Shown: positions 13,150 to 25,253 of the stretch, piece after piece
Position numbering within the stretch: the stretch's first letter is position 1
Layout of the letters: each line of letters opens with the position of its first letter
Source of the DNA: Mytilinidion resinicola
Lineage: Eukaryota > Ascomycota > Dothideomycetes > Mytilinidiales > Mytilinidiaceae
Direction of reading: 5' to 3'
Length of the DNA: 64,000 bases
NCBI RefSeq assembly: GCF_010093595.1
Contig: NW_022985443.1
Span: forward strand, 1,704,993 to 1,768,992
Notes under the pieces: generated by a model
The model's database searches: none
The model's input: only the letters and a program-made list of their open reading frames with translations
Told to the model about the DNA's origin: nothing
Made by a program: the position numbers and the translations under genes

Positions 13150-16100
13150 TAAAGCTAATAGTTTATATAGATTACTTAATACCTAGCCCTTTCTAAAACT
13201 ATTTAAATCTATCTTATATAAAAGGCTTAGTAAATCTATCGGCAATTTATACTATAGTTAGAATATACTTTAGTTTAACTATTCCAGCGTTTTAAACCTC
13301 TTCTTACTACTTACACTAGATTTCTATATACTTTATGCGTAAGTAGTACTATAGGTTTAAGAATAGAGCAATAGCTTCCTAGTTATTGCTATATATAATT
13401 ATTACAGCTTTTCCTTAGCCTATATTTAGCTTATTAAGAAGTTTTCTTAACTAAATTACCTTTTTAGTTGCTTATATCTGTTCTATAAATTCTGCTTTAC
13501 AGGTTAATAGAGCAATAACGCTCTAGCACTTAAACTGCCAGCTAATTGCTCCGCTCTTAATATTAAATAGGTATCTAGCTGTTAATTATCTTATATCGCG
13601 ATATTTAGCCCAGTCTATATCTATAAAACCCTTTAATATTTAGAGGTAACCTTTATATATAAGTCTAAGATCCTTTATACCTTTAAGGTACTGCAGGATA
13701 TATTAAGCAAGCTTTATATATTATAGCCTAGGATTTACTAGATACCGGCTTACTATAGAAACTATATATGCAATATCTCCTCTAGTTCTAAGTATAATAT
13801 ATATTAGAAATCCTATAATATATTAGTATTCCGCTTTTTAATCTAAAGGGCAGTTATATTCTAGGATATTTTCTAATAGTAGTAAGGTTTCTATTAGCGT
13901 GCTAATAGGAGCGCAGTTGTTAATTCCAAACTAATAAACAACCTTATTAATATAAGCTTCTTAACTTAGGTATAGTATTCTATTCTAATAGTCTCGCTAG
14001 ATAAATATCCTAAAGTAGTAGCTATATAGTCTAAGGTCCGTTATTTAGAAACAGTTTTTTAGGCCTTTCTTAATCCTCTTAATTTCTGTAATACTTAGTC
14101 TAATAATTAGAAGGTTGTTAATATACACTATAATATATATATTGCTTTATATAAAAATTCTAAAGTTAGCGTTAATTAGTTTAAAGCTAAGACTATATAA
14201 GAAGTTTATAAGGGTCTAATACTAAATATAAGGAGCTTACTTTAGGCTATAAAGTGCTTTCCGGAGTTTATAGACCCTTAGTGTGCCGTCTACTATATAG
14301 TATAGCTATTTAATATAGATCTTATAGTCTATATTACTATATAGAAAGGCTGTCTTAATATCTATTTATTTAATTTTAAGGCCTAGGGCGGCCGTAATTA
14401 TAAATAGAGCCTTATAGCTTATTAGCTTAATAATAGAGGTAAATATTTTATTATAGTTAACGCCCTCTTCTTAAGTAAAGCCCCTAACTACCTATCTACT
14501 TTTATAGCGGATAACTTCTCTATATAGTCCTTACTTAAGCTTAAAAACCTATTTACCGCTAAAAACCTATTAATTTCTAGAAGGGTTAATAAGCTTCTAT
14601 ATTTTATTCTATTTAAGCAAGTTAGCTTTTTTAAGTATTACCCTCTCCTATTTAGGCCAGCTTATATTATTTTTTACTTAGTAAATAGTTTTTAGTTTAA
14701 AGGGTTCTATTTCTTCCGCAGCTACTATTAAAAATATTAGGAGTATATTGCCTTTAGGTATATTTATTAGCGCAAGTTCTTCTGCGCTATTATTAGATAT
14801 ATCTAATACAGCCTGCAGGATGCGGATTCTAAGTTTAGAGTAATATTCTAAGGCTTTTTACCTTACTCTATAAACTGGGCAATTAAGCTAGAGTTTTAGA
14901 TATTATTACTATTCTTCTAAGGCTTAGTTATATAGAGTGTTATCCTATTGCTAGCTGCTATTAGGTAGTAGATTATCTTTTTCTAGAGTATCTAAAAATA
15001 ACCTAAAAGTATTATTACTTCTAAAAGGTAATAAGGTCCTGTCTTCCTGCTTAGTAACTAACTGCGAGTTATTATTACTTAATTAGGACGGCGCTCCCTT
15101 TTCTAAGTTATTATTACTTAGTTAAGATAGTATTTATAAGTCTTTATTACTTATCTAAGGTAATATTTGCAGGTTCTTAGTGCCCGCCTAAGGTAGTATT
15201 TATAAGTTTTTAGTGCCCGCATAAGGTAATATTTACAAGTTCTTATTACTTATTTTAGAAAAGGCTTGCTTTAGTACTGCTATAGATGTGTAATATTTAG
15301 AGGCTAGTATAGATACTTGCTGTATACTTACTAATAATTGGTTTAGTAGCCCTACTATTTTACTCCCCTCTGCAGCAGCAGCTATTATCTTAGGTAAGCT
15401 ATATTATTTAGCTTCTATATTTTATATAATCTGTATAAAGGGAGTTATAAGAGCTTCTTAGAATTTAGTATTTAGAGTTCTAATAATCCTTCTATTTTCT
15501 AGTAGAATATAGTAGTTAGTATTTCCCTTATAGCCTAGTAAAATATATAGCCTTATTTATAGTTTAGTTAGCTTCTTCCTTTACTTTAGTAGGATTAGGT
15601 ATTCCCCTTTTAACCTAATTACTTTTAGTTATAATAAATTAGGCTTCTTACTATACTATACCTAATATAGTATTATCTAAAGCTTTAATAAAGGTAATTA
15701 GTTAGAAAGGTATACTGCTATTTAAGCTATCTCTAGCCAGAACTTTAATAGCAGCTTTATATATACTAGTATAGGTCCGACTTAATTATATATTATTTTA
15801 TAGGCTTTTTTAGCTATACTATTCTGCTGGTGCTGGTCTACACCTATAACCTTAGCTTAAATTAATTAAAAAAAAAGGATAAACTTTATTTCTTCTCCTA
15901 CTTACTTAGCAATCTAATTAAGCTATATTTATCTACACTTTTATTTAGGGCGCTTATTATAGTTAAGAAAGAAGCGTAGCAATTTAATAACAAATCCCTA
16001 TTATTATAGTATAGAGATAACTTTAATTTAGCCGGTTAAGTTATTAATAATAGTTAGCTAGTAGCGACTACTATTAAAACCCTTATTAAATAGTCCTGCA

Positions 16101-18800
16101 ATATCTATATAGAGGAGTTCTATTAGATATTCTCCCTTATAACCTAAGCAGTTGTATAGCTTTTTAGTTATTTGCCCCTAAAGGTATAGATTATATAGTT
16201 CTTGCGGCTCTATATCTTAAATACTATAGGCTTACTTTTTAAGCTATTATAAGTTTATATTACTTAGGTAAGCTAGTTAGTTATACTAAAGGGTTAACTG
16301 TAGGCTAATATAGTAGGCTAGAAAAAAAAGGTTTATCTATAGGTTAAGTACGTAAATACTATAGTATTTACTTATAGTATATAAGCTCTTTTTACTTAAC
16401 TTATTGCGGATACTTGCGCCCTTACTTAAGAACTTAACTTTAGCCCCGTGTTTAAGTAACTAGAGCACAGATATAAGGCTTATATGCGCAGATAGGATAA
16501 AAAGGATATTATTAAGAATAAGCTATTTTCTTCTACCCTATATATTGCACAGTATATTTATTATACCTACTTCTAAGGGAGATATAGATATATTAACGCT
16601 CTAAAGTGCAGGCCTATAGTATATACCTATCTAAATAAACTTCGAGGCGTTATTATATATATACTGGGCACAGCTACTGTTAATAATCTAGGCGTTGCGG
16701 ATTAGAAGCGTTTTTATAGTTATTATCGCGAGGGTATAAATAAGTGCAGCGCAATTACTTTTAACACCCTTCCTAAATACTGTATTAATGTTTTCTTCTA
16801 TAGCCTTTATTACTATAAAAATAGGCTTTTTTAGGTTTTTTAGGCCACCTGTATTATTATCCTTATTATTAGTAAAGTGCTGTCTTTTTAACAGTTTATA
16901 ACTGTTAGCTTATAAGCCCTATACCCTTGCCTTATATCCCTTTTTATTTTTCCCTTAGCCCTTTAGCCTTAGATTTTTCTTAAAGTATTTAGTTTTAATA
17001 TAGTAGGGCTTTTAGCAGAAAAAGTAGTAGAAAATATTATTAATCTCGATTTAGTATATAGTTCTATTAGATAACAGAATAAGGTTCTTTTAGCCAGGCC
17101 CCTAAATTAGAGTAAGAGCAGGGAGCGCCTGCATATTACTTAATTGTTTTCCTAGCTGCCCCTTCCTATATTTTTCCTTAATTGCCTTGCCTTTAATATA
17201 GTTAAATATAGGTGCAGCCTTAATAATATACCTGTTTGCGTTTCTATTATTAATAAGGTCTATCTGCCTAAAAATATAATTACGGAAGCCTTTATATTTA
17301 GCGCCCAGCGCGTATATAAAGAAGAATATGCGCTTAATCTCTAAAGTAATATAATTAGGGTTAAGGAGAAGTTTCTTAGCGTAAATTTTTCTAATCTTAG
17401 CTCCTAGGGCCTAAATACTTCTATATTTTTCTTATATAAGGGATATATACTGCTGCTATAGGTTAATATACGTCTCTAAACCTTCTAGTTTAAAGTTTTC
17501 CTTAACTGCCTATAAAAGAGATTAAACTTAATAGATTTTAAAAATATTAATCTATTGCGCGGTATTATATATTAGCTTTGCTGCAATTATTGCTATATAG
17601 AACTTATAGCGGTACTGCTATTATTATATATCCTCTTCTTTTATAGGTGGAGTTGCTCTGTCTTTAGTAACAGCAGATATTCGGATAAATTTATTAACCT
17701 TCTAGTTCCACCTAAACTAGTTACTAGCATTATCTAATATTAGAATAGTATTATAGAATATATTTAGGCTAAATTGCTTAAACTTTATAATATTAGTTAT
17801 AGTAAAATTAGGTGCTCCTCTGCGCTAAAAAACTCTAATTTATTGCTAAGCGGGCTTAGGGCGACAGAGGTAGCGTAGTCGGATACAGTGGCGGAGTGTG
17901 CCTCTAAGCTAAAAAGCTCGAGGCTTAAAGCTTTACTTAGTTTACTTAAGATAATAAAAGGGCTGTAATTAGATAAGCCTAGTGTAGGTAAATAGGAAGG
18001 GGGCTTATAGTCTCCGTCTGGTGCCTTATATAGCTTAGAGTGTTTTTTATATACCCTAGAGAAGTGGGGAAATTATCGGCGGTTAACTAGGTATTATAAC
18101 CTAATTCCCTGGAAACTTATAGGTCTATTTAGTTAGAGGTTATAATATATAATATTATTATTATTAGTAATATATTTTTTCCTAGCTTTAGAGAATAGGG
18201 CGTCTAGTTCTTATTTAAACCGGGAGTGCTTAATAGCCCTAGTGCAGGAGGATATAATTAACGCGCGGTGTATACGCTTCTTAAGAGGTAGGCAAAAAAA
18301 TACAATCTTAACTGCGCTAACCGATATTAACAGGAAAAGCGTGCTTTAAATCTAACCCTAAGTCTACTTATAGTCTAGCCAAAAATAAAAGATATTATTT
18401 ACTTCCTTTTTTATCCAGCAGTAGGTTTTATTTTGCTATTTCTTTTATAGTAGTTGCGGTTTAAAAAGGTTAATTTGCAATCTTATTATTAGAGTTAATA
18501 TCTTTCCCGACCTTTTCTTATATTCTCGGTGTTATTTTATATATATAACGTAGAGCGCATATTATAGGGTTAATTCTGCCCCTTCTATTTTAGTATAGTT
18601 TTAATTCGCCTATTATAGGGGTTATTACTGTAATATCTACCCCTATTATATTTATAGTATTTGTGGTTTTATTAGATAGAAGGTAATCTGTTTTATTCCG
18701 AGTTCTTATTAGACTATTTTGCAGATATTAACTTTATTGCTTATAAAATTATTACTTGCTACGGAAGCTTAGCTGTAGGTATATATCTCTTAAAACCTAA
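13150..18800 (-). pseudogene. dead gag-pol of Copia E3
   Basis: This is the mirror image of the E4 coding region. The RT box falls near 14115-14140 on the minus strand. The RNase H end, with the KPL-type tail typical of Copia polyproteins, lies near 13200, and gag lies at the right-hand end beside the primer site at 18807. Family order (gag, protease, integrase, reverse transcriptase, RNase H) is known for Ty1/Copia; only the RT/RNase H part is clearly legible here. The region cannot encode a protein. Confidence 0.7.
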
Positions 18801-18806
18801 ATTGTG

Positions 18807-18824
18807 TAAGCCGGGCTTATAACC
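18807..18824 (-). other. primer-binding site of Copia E3
   Basis: Immediately inside the 5' LTR the minus strand reads GGTTATAAGCCCGGC, matching the site in E4. It is complementary to a tRNA anticodon-stem sequence of the GGGCTCATAACC type, as in initiator tRNA-Met with one RIP-type G to A change. Copia elements are known to prime from an internal half-tRNA fragment, so the placement fits. Confidence 0.55.
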
Positions 18825-18955
18825 TGTTAAGTAAGTAATTATATCTTTATTTTTCATTTTTTATCTAGCTATAGATAGGCGGGGTGCCTTATATATATAT
18901 CTATTCTTACCCCTTATTACATCGTTTTAGCTACTATTAACCGTAATATTTAATA
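18825..18955 (-). repeat. LTR of Copia E3, right copy
   Basis: This is the partner of 12884-13014. It begins TGTTAAG at 18825, and its outer end reads TTTAATA where the left copy keeps TTTAACA. The target duplication AATAG follows. Confidence 0.88.
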
Positions 18956-18960
18956 AATAG

Positions 18961-19180
18961 TACGCCCTTTAGAATAGTACTTAGCCCGTACTAGTCCCTC
19001 TATTATTTCTTTATAATAGTAACTTACGCCCTTCGGAACAGTATATACCCCGTACTGGTCCCTATTTTATTTTTTCGTAATAGTACGCAGCCTGTACTAG
19101 TAGACTCTTAGTAATAGTATATAGTAAGAAGCCTATTTAGGCCCTTTTCGTACTAGTAGACTTTTAGTAATAGTACGAAT
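18961..19180. repeat. spacer between inverted Copia elements, short AGTAC-rich repeats
   Basis: About 220 bp without a gene. It is built of irregular repeats ending in 'agtaatag' and containing 'cgtactagt' and 'cgcccttcggaac'. The block with 'gcccttcggaac' and 'gtactagtccct' occurs in reverse complement at about 25254-25330, beyond E4, so related sequence flanks E4 on both sides in opposite orientation. Confidence 0.6.
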
Positions 19181-19312
19181 TGTTAAATATTACGGTTAAT
19201 AGTAGCTAAAACGATATAATAAGGGGTAAGAATAGATATATATATAAGGCACCCCGCCCATTTATAGCCAGAAAAAAAAATGAAAAAAGTAGATATAATT
19301 ACTTGCTTAACA
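19181..19312 (+). repeat. 5' LTR of Copia E4
   Basis: This 132-bp LTR begins TGTTAAATATTACGG and ends GCTTAACA, matching 25123-25253 and, inverted, both E3 LTRs. The primer-binding site begins at the next base. Confidence 0.88.
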
Positions 19313-19330
19313 GGTTATAAGCCCGGCTTG
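19313..19330 (+). other. primer-binding site of Copia E4
   Basis: GGTTATAAGCCCGGCTTG starts directly after the LTR. It is complementary to a GGGCTTATAACC-type sequence, close to the anticodon arm of initiator tRNA-Met (GGGCTCATAACC) apart from one G to A change. Half-tRNA priming is established for Copia relatives; the tRNA assignment here is inference. Confidence 0.55.
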
Positions 19331-19349
19331 CACGATTTAGGTTTTAAGA

Positions 19350-22300
19350 GATATATACCTATAGCTAAGCTTCTGCAGCAAGTAATAATCTTATAAGTAA
19401 TAAAGTTAATATCTGCAAAACAGTCTAATAAGAACTCGGAATAAAACAGATTACCTTCTATCTAATAAAACCACAAATACTATAAATATAATAGGGGTAG
19501 ATATTATAGTAATAACCCCTATAATAGGCGAATTAAAACTATACTAAAATAGAAGGGGCAGAATTAACCCTATAATATGCGCTCTACGTTATATATATAA
19601 AATAACACCGAGAATATAAGAAGAGGTTGGGAAAAATATTAACTCTAATAATAAAATCGCAAATTAACCTTTTTAAACCGCAACTACTATAAAAGAAACA
19701 GTAAAATAAAACCTACTGCTAAATAAGAGAGGAAGTAAATAACATTTTTTATCTTCGGCTAGACTATAAGTAGACTTAGGGTTAGATTTAAAGCACGCTT
19801 TTCCCGTTAATATCGGTTAGCGCAGTTAAGATTGCATTCTTTCGCCTACCTTTTAAGGAGTATATACACCGCGTATTAATTATATCCTCCCGCACTAGGG
19901 CTATTAAGCACTCCCGGTTTAAATAAGAACTAGACGCCCTATTCTCTAAGGCTGGGAAAAAATATATTACTAATAATAATAATATTACGCGTTATAACCT
20001 CTAACTAAATAAACCTACGAGTTTCCAGGGAATTAGGTTACAATACCCGGTTAACCGCCGATAATTTCCCTACTTCTCCAGAGCGTGCAAAAAACACTTT
20101 AAGCTACGTAAGGCACTAGACGGAGACTATAAGCCCCCTTTCTATTCGCCTACGCTAGGCTTATCTAATTACAGCCCTTCTATTATCTTAAGTAAACTAA
20201 GTAAAGCTTTAAGCCTTAAGCTTTTTAGCCTAAAGGTATGCTCCGCCACTGCATCTAACTATACCACCTTTATTACCCTAAGCCTATTTAGCAATAAATT
20301 AGAGTTTTTTAGTATAAAGGAGCACCTAATTTTACTATAACTAATATTACAAAGTTTAAGCAATTTAGCCTAAATATATTCTATAATACTATTCTAATAT
20401 TAGATAATACTAGTAACTAGTTTAGGTAGAACTAAAAGGTTAACAAATTTATCTAAATATCTGCTATTGCTAAAAACGGAGCAACTCCACCTATAGAAGA
20501 AGAGGATATATAATAATAGCAGCACTGCTATAAGTTCTATACAGCAATAATCGCAGCAAAGCTAATATATAATACTGCGCAATAGATTAATACTTTTAAA
20601 ATCTATTAAGTTTAATTTCTTTTATAGGCAGTTAAGGAGAACTTTAAACTAGAAGGTTTAGAGATATATATTAACCTACAGCGGCGGTATATATCCCTTA
20701 TATAAGAAAAATATAGGAGCACTTAGGCCCTAGGAGCCGAGATTAGAAAGATTTACGCTAAAAAACTTCTCCTTAACCCTAATTATATTACTTTAGAAAT
20801 TAAGCGCATATTTTTCTTTATACACGCGCTGGGCGCTAAATATAAAGGCTTCTATAATTATATTTTTAGGCAGATAGACCTTATTAACAATAGAAACGCA
20901 AACAGGTATATTATTAAGGCTGCACCTATATTTAACTATATTAAAGGCAAGGTAATTAAGGAAGAATATAGGAAGAGGCAGCTAGGAAAATAATTAAGTA
21001 ACGTGCAGGCGCTCCCTGCTCTTACTCTAATTCGGGGGCCTGGCTAGAAGAACCTTATTCCGTTATCTAATAGAACTATATACTAAATCGAGATTAATAA
21101 TATTTTCTACTGCTCCTTTTACTAAAAGCCCTACTATATTAAAACTAAATACTTTAAGAAAAATCCAAGGCTAAAGGGCTAAGGGAAAGATAAAAAGGAA
21201 TATAAGGCAAGGGTACAGGGCTTATAAGCCAACAGTTGCAAACTATTAAAAAGATAGTACTCTACTAATAATAAGGATAATAATATAGGTGGCCTAAAAG
21301 ACCTAAAAAAGCCCACCTTTATAGTAATAAAGGCTATAAAAGAAAACGTTAATACAGTATTTAGGAAGGGCGTTAGAAGCAATTGCGCTGTACTTACCTA
21401 TACCCTTACAATAATAACTATAAGAACGCTTCTAATCCGCGACGCCTAGATTATTAATAGTAGCTATACCTAGCATATATATAATAACGCCTCGAAGTTT
21501 ATTTAGATAGATATATACTATAGGCCCGCACTTTAGAGCGTTAATATATCTATATCTCCCTTAGAAGTAGGTATAATAAATATACTATATAATATATAGA
21601 GTAGAAAAAGATAGCTTATTCTTAATAATATCCTCTTTATCCTATCCGCGCATATAAGCCTTATATCTATACTCTAGTTACTTAAATACAGGGCTAAAGT
21701 TAAGTTCTTAAGCAAGGGCGCGAGTATCTGTAATAAGTTAAGTAAAAAGAGCTTATACACTGTAAGCAAATACTATAGTATTTACGCACTTAACCTATAG
21801 ATAAACCTTTTTTTTCTAGCCTACTATATTAGCCTACAGTTAACCCTTTAGTATAACTAACTAGCTTACCTAAGTAATATAAACTTATAATAGCTTAAGA
21901 AGTAAGCCTATAGTATTTAAGATATAGAGCCGTAAGAACTATATAATCCGTGCCTTTAGGGGCGAATAACTAAAAAGCTATATAACTGCTTAGGTTATAA
22001 AAGAGAATATCTAATAGAACTCCTCTATATAAATATTGCAGGACTATTTAATAAGGGTCTTAATAGCAGTTGCCACTAGCTAACTATTATTAATAACTTA
22101 ACCGGCTGGATTAAAGTTATCTCTATACCACAATAATAGGGATTTATTATTAAATTGCTACGCTTTTTTTTTAACTATAACAAGCGCCCTAAATAAAAGT
22201 ATAGATAAATACAGCTTAATTAGATTACTAAGTAAGTAGGAAAAGAAATAAAGTTTATCCTTTTTTTTTAATTAATTTAAGCTAAGGTTACAGGTATAGA

Positions 22301-25000
22301 CTAGTACTAGCAGAATAGCGTGGCTAAAAGAGCCTATAAGATAATATATAATCGAGTCGGACCTATACTAGCACACGTAAAGCTGCTATCGAAGTTCTGG
22401 CTAAAAATAGCTTAAATAGCAGTATACCTTTCTAACTAATCGCCCTTATTAAAGCTTTAGATAATACTATATTAGGTATAGTACAGCGAGAAGCCTAATT
22501 TATTATAACTAAAAGTAATTAGGTTAAAAGGGGAATACCTAATCCTACTAAAGTAAAGGAAAAAGCTAACTAAACTATAAATAAGGCTATATATTTTACT
22601 AGGCTATAAAGGAAACACTAACTACCGCATTCTACTAGAAAATAAAAGGATTATTAGAACTCTAAATACTAAATTCTAAGAAGCTCTTATAACTCTCTTT
22701 ATACAGATTATATAAAATATAGAAGCTAAATAATATAGCTTACCTAAAGTAATAGCTGCTGCTGCAGAGGGGAGTAAGATAGTAGGGCTACTAAACTAAC
22801 TATTAGTAAGTATATAGCAAGTATTTATGCCAGCCTCTAGATATTACGCATCCGCAGCAGTACTAGAGCAAGCCTTTTCTAAAATAAGTAATAAGAACTT
22901 GTAAATATTACCTTATACGGGCACTAAAAACTTATAAATACTACCTCGGGCGGGCACTAAAAACCCGCAAATATTACTTTAGATAAGTAATAAAGACTTA
23001 TAAATACTATCTTAACTAAGTAATAATAACTTAGAAAAGGGAGCGCTGTCCTAATTAAGTAATAATAACTCGCAGTTAGTTACTAAGCAGGGAGACAGAA
23101 CCTTATCGCCTTTTAGAAGTAATAATACTTTTAGGTTATTTTTAGATACTTTAGAAAAAGATAATCTACTATCTAATAGTAGCTAGTAATAGGACAACGC
23201 TCTATATAACTAAGCCTTAGAAGAACAGCAATAATATCTAAGACTCTAGCTTAATCGCCTAGTTTATAGAGTAAGGTAAAAAGCCTTAGAATATTACCCT
23301 AAACTTAGAATCCGTATCCTGCAGGCTGTATTAGATATATCTAATAATAGCGCAGAAGAACTCGCGCTAATAAATATACCTAAAGGCAATATACTTCTAA
23401 TATTATTAATAGTAGCTATAGAAGAAACGGAACCCTTTAAACTAAAAACTATTTACTAAGCAAAGAATAATATAAGCTGGCCTAAATAGGAAAGGGCAAT
23501 ATTTAAAAAAGCTAACTTACTTAAACAGAATAAAATATAGAAGCTTATTAACCCTTCTAGAAATTAATAGGTTCTTAGCGGTAAATAGGTTTTTAAGCTT
23601 AAGTAAGGACTATATAGAAAAGTTATCCGCTATAAAAGTAGATAGGTAGTTAGGGGCTTTACTTAAGAAGAGGGCGTTAACTATAATAAAATATTTACCT
23701 TTATTATTAAGCTAATAAGCTATAAAGCTCTATTTATAATTACGGCCGCCCTAGGCCTTAAAATTAAATAAATAGATATTAAGACAGCCTTTCTATATAG
23801 TAATATAGACTATAAAATCTATATTAAACAGCTACACTATATAGTAGACGGTATACTAAGGGTCTATAAACTTCGGAAAGCACTCTATAGCCTAAAGCAA
23901 GCTTTTTATATTTAGTATTAAACCTTTATAAACTTTTTATATAGTCTCGGCTTTAAACTAATTAACACTAACCTTGGAATTTTTATATAAAGTAATATAT
24001 ATATAGCAGTATATATTAATAACCTTCTAATTATTAGACTAAGTATTGCAAAAATTAAGAGGATTAAGAAAGGCCTAAGAAACCGTTTCCAAATAACGGA
24101 CCTTAGACTGTATAGCTACTACCTTAGGATATCTATCTAGTAAAACTATTAGAACAGAATACTATACCTAGGTTAAGAAGCTTATATTAATAAGGTTGTT
24201 TATTAGTTTAGAATTAATAACTGCGCTCCTATTAGCACGCTAATAGAAACCTTACTACTATTAGAGAATATCCTAGAATATAACTGCCCTCTAGATTAAA
24301 AAGCGGAATACTAATATATTATAGGATCTTTAATATATATTATGCTTAGAACTAAAGAAGATATTATATATATAGTTTCTATAGTAAGCCGGCATTTAGC
24401 AAATCCTGGGCTATAATATATAAAGCTTGCTTAACGTATCCTATAGTACCTTAAAGGTATAAAAGATCTTAAACTTATATATAAAGGTTACCTCTAGATA
24501 TTAAAGGGTTTTATAGATATAGACTAGGCTAAATATCGCAATATAAGATAATTAACAGCTAGATACCTGTTTAATATCGGGAGCGGAGCAATTAGCTAGT
24601 AGTCTAAGCGCTAGAGCGTTATCGCTTTATTAACCTATAAAGCAGAATTTATAGGATAGATATAAGCAACTAAAAAGGTAATTTAGTTAAGAAGACTCCT
24701 TAATAAGCTAAATATAGGCTAAGGAAAAGCTGCAATAATTATATATAGCAATAACTAGGGAGCTATTACTCTATTCTTAAACCTATAGTACTACTCACGC
24801 ATAAAGTATATAGAAATCCAGCGCAAGTGGTAAGAAAAGGTTTAAAACGCTGGAATAGTTAAACTAAAGTATATTCTAACTACAGCATAAATTGCCGATA
24901 GATTTACCAAGCCTCTTGCATAAGATAGATTTAAATAGTTTCGGAGAGGGCTAGGTATTAAGTAATCCGCACGAACTATTAGCTTCGAGCGGAGGCAGAA
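19350..25000 (+). pseudogene. dead gag-pol of Copia E4
   Basis: The plus strand carries a decayed Copia polyprotein. Integrase-like text lies at about 21980-22460 (a short ASTSRMAWPKE-type stretch where the family has ..EQNGVAER). The reverse transcriptase follows at about 23600-24200, with the box YINNLLI near 24010 where YVDDLLI is expected. RNase H ends with a DRFTKPLA-like tail near 24900, the usual end of Copia pol. Stops are TAA/TAG at Gln or Trp codons. The only longish open frame inside it (21179-21382, minus) is an AT-rich antisense shadow. The region is not functional. Confidence 0.75.
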
Positions 25001-25122
25001 TACAGGCACCCTTTCCTTCTCTTTTTACCTTTAAGGTTTTTAAAGGTTTTAATAGGGTTTATTAGAGCCGTAATAAATTGTCGCTAGCACTCTTCCTAGT
25101 AAAAATAGCTATCGAGTAGAAG

Positions 25123-25253
25123 TGTTAAATATTACGGTTAATAGTAGCTAAAACAATATAATAAGAGGTGAGAATAGATATATATATAAGGCACCCCGCC
25201 TATCTATAGCCAGAAAAAAAATGAAAAAAGCAGATATAATTACTTACTTAATA
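25123..25253 (+). repeat. 3' LTR of Copia E4
   Basis: This 131-bp copy of 19181-19312 begins TGTTAAAT at 25123 and ends CTTAATA at 25253. Confidence 0.88.

Larger units (their letters stand above)
12884..18955 (-). mobile_element. Ty1/Copia retrotransposon E3, minus strand, RIP-degraded
   Basis: This complete element of 6072 bp is bounded by 131-bp LTRs at 12884-13014 and 18825-18955. A perfect 5-bp target duplication AATAG sits at 12879-12883 and 18956-18960. Coding is on the minus strand, judged from the primer-binding site next to the right-hand LTR and from the reverse transcriptase frame. The nearly equal-length relative E4 lies 225 bp away in opposite orientation, so the two form a large inverted repeat. 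All frames are destroyed by TAA/TAG stops. Differences from E4 are mostly C/T and G/A, which fits separate RIP histories. Confidence 0.9.
19181..25253 (+). mobile_element. Ty1/Copia retrotransposon E4, plus strand, RIP-degraded
   Basis: This complete element of 6073 bp has LTRs at 19181-19312 and 25123-25253. The left LTR keeps canonical TG...CA ends (TGTTAAA to CTTAACA); the right one reads CTTAATA. Unlike E3 there is no clean 5-bp target duplication: the flanks are GTACGAAT on the left and GTACTAAT on the right, an 8-base near match. The coding order on plus is legible for the integrase, reverse transcriptase and RNase H. It is a member of the same family as E3, in inverted orientation. Confidence 0.88.

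Noticed and set aside
21179..21382. 67-codon minus-strand open frame in Copia E4
   Set aside because: AT-rich, low-complexity Leu/Phe/Ser content and antisense to the decayed pol; a chance opening.
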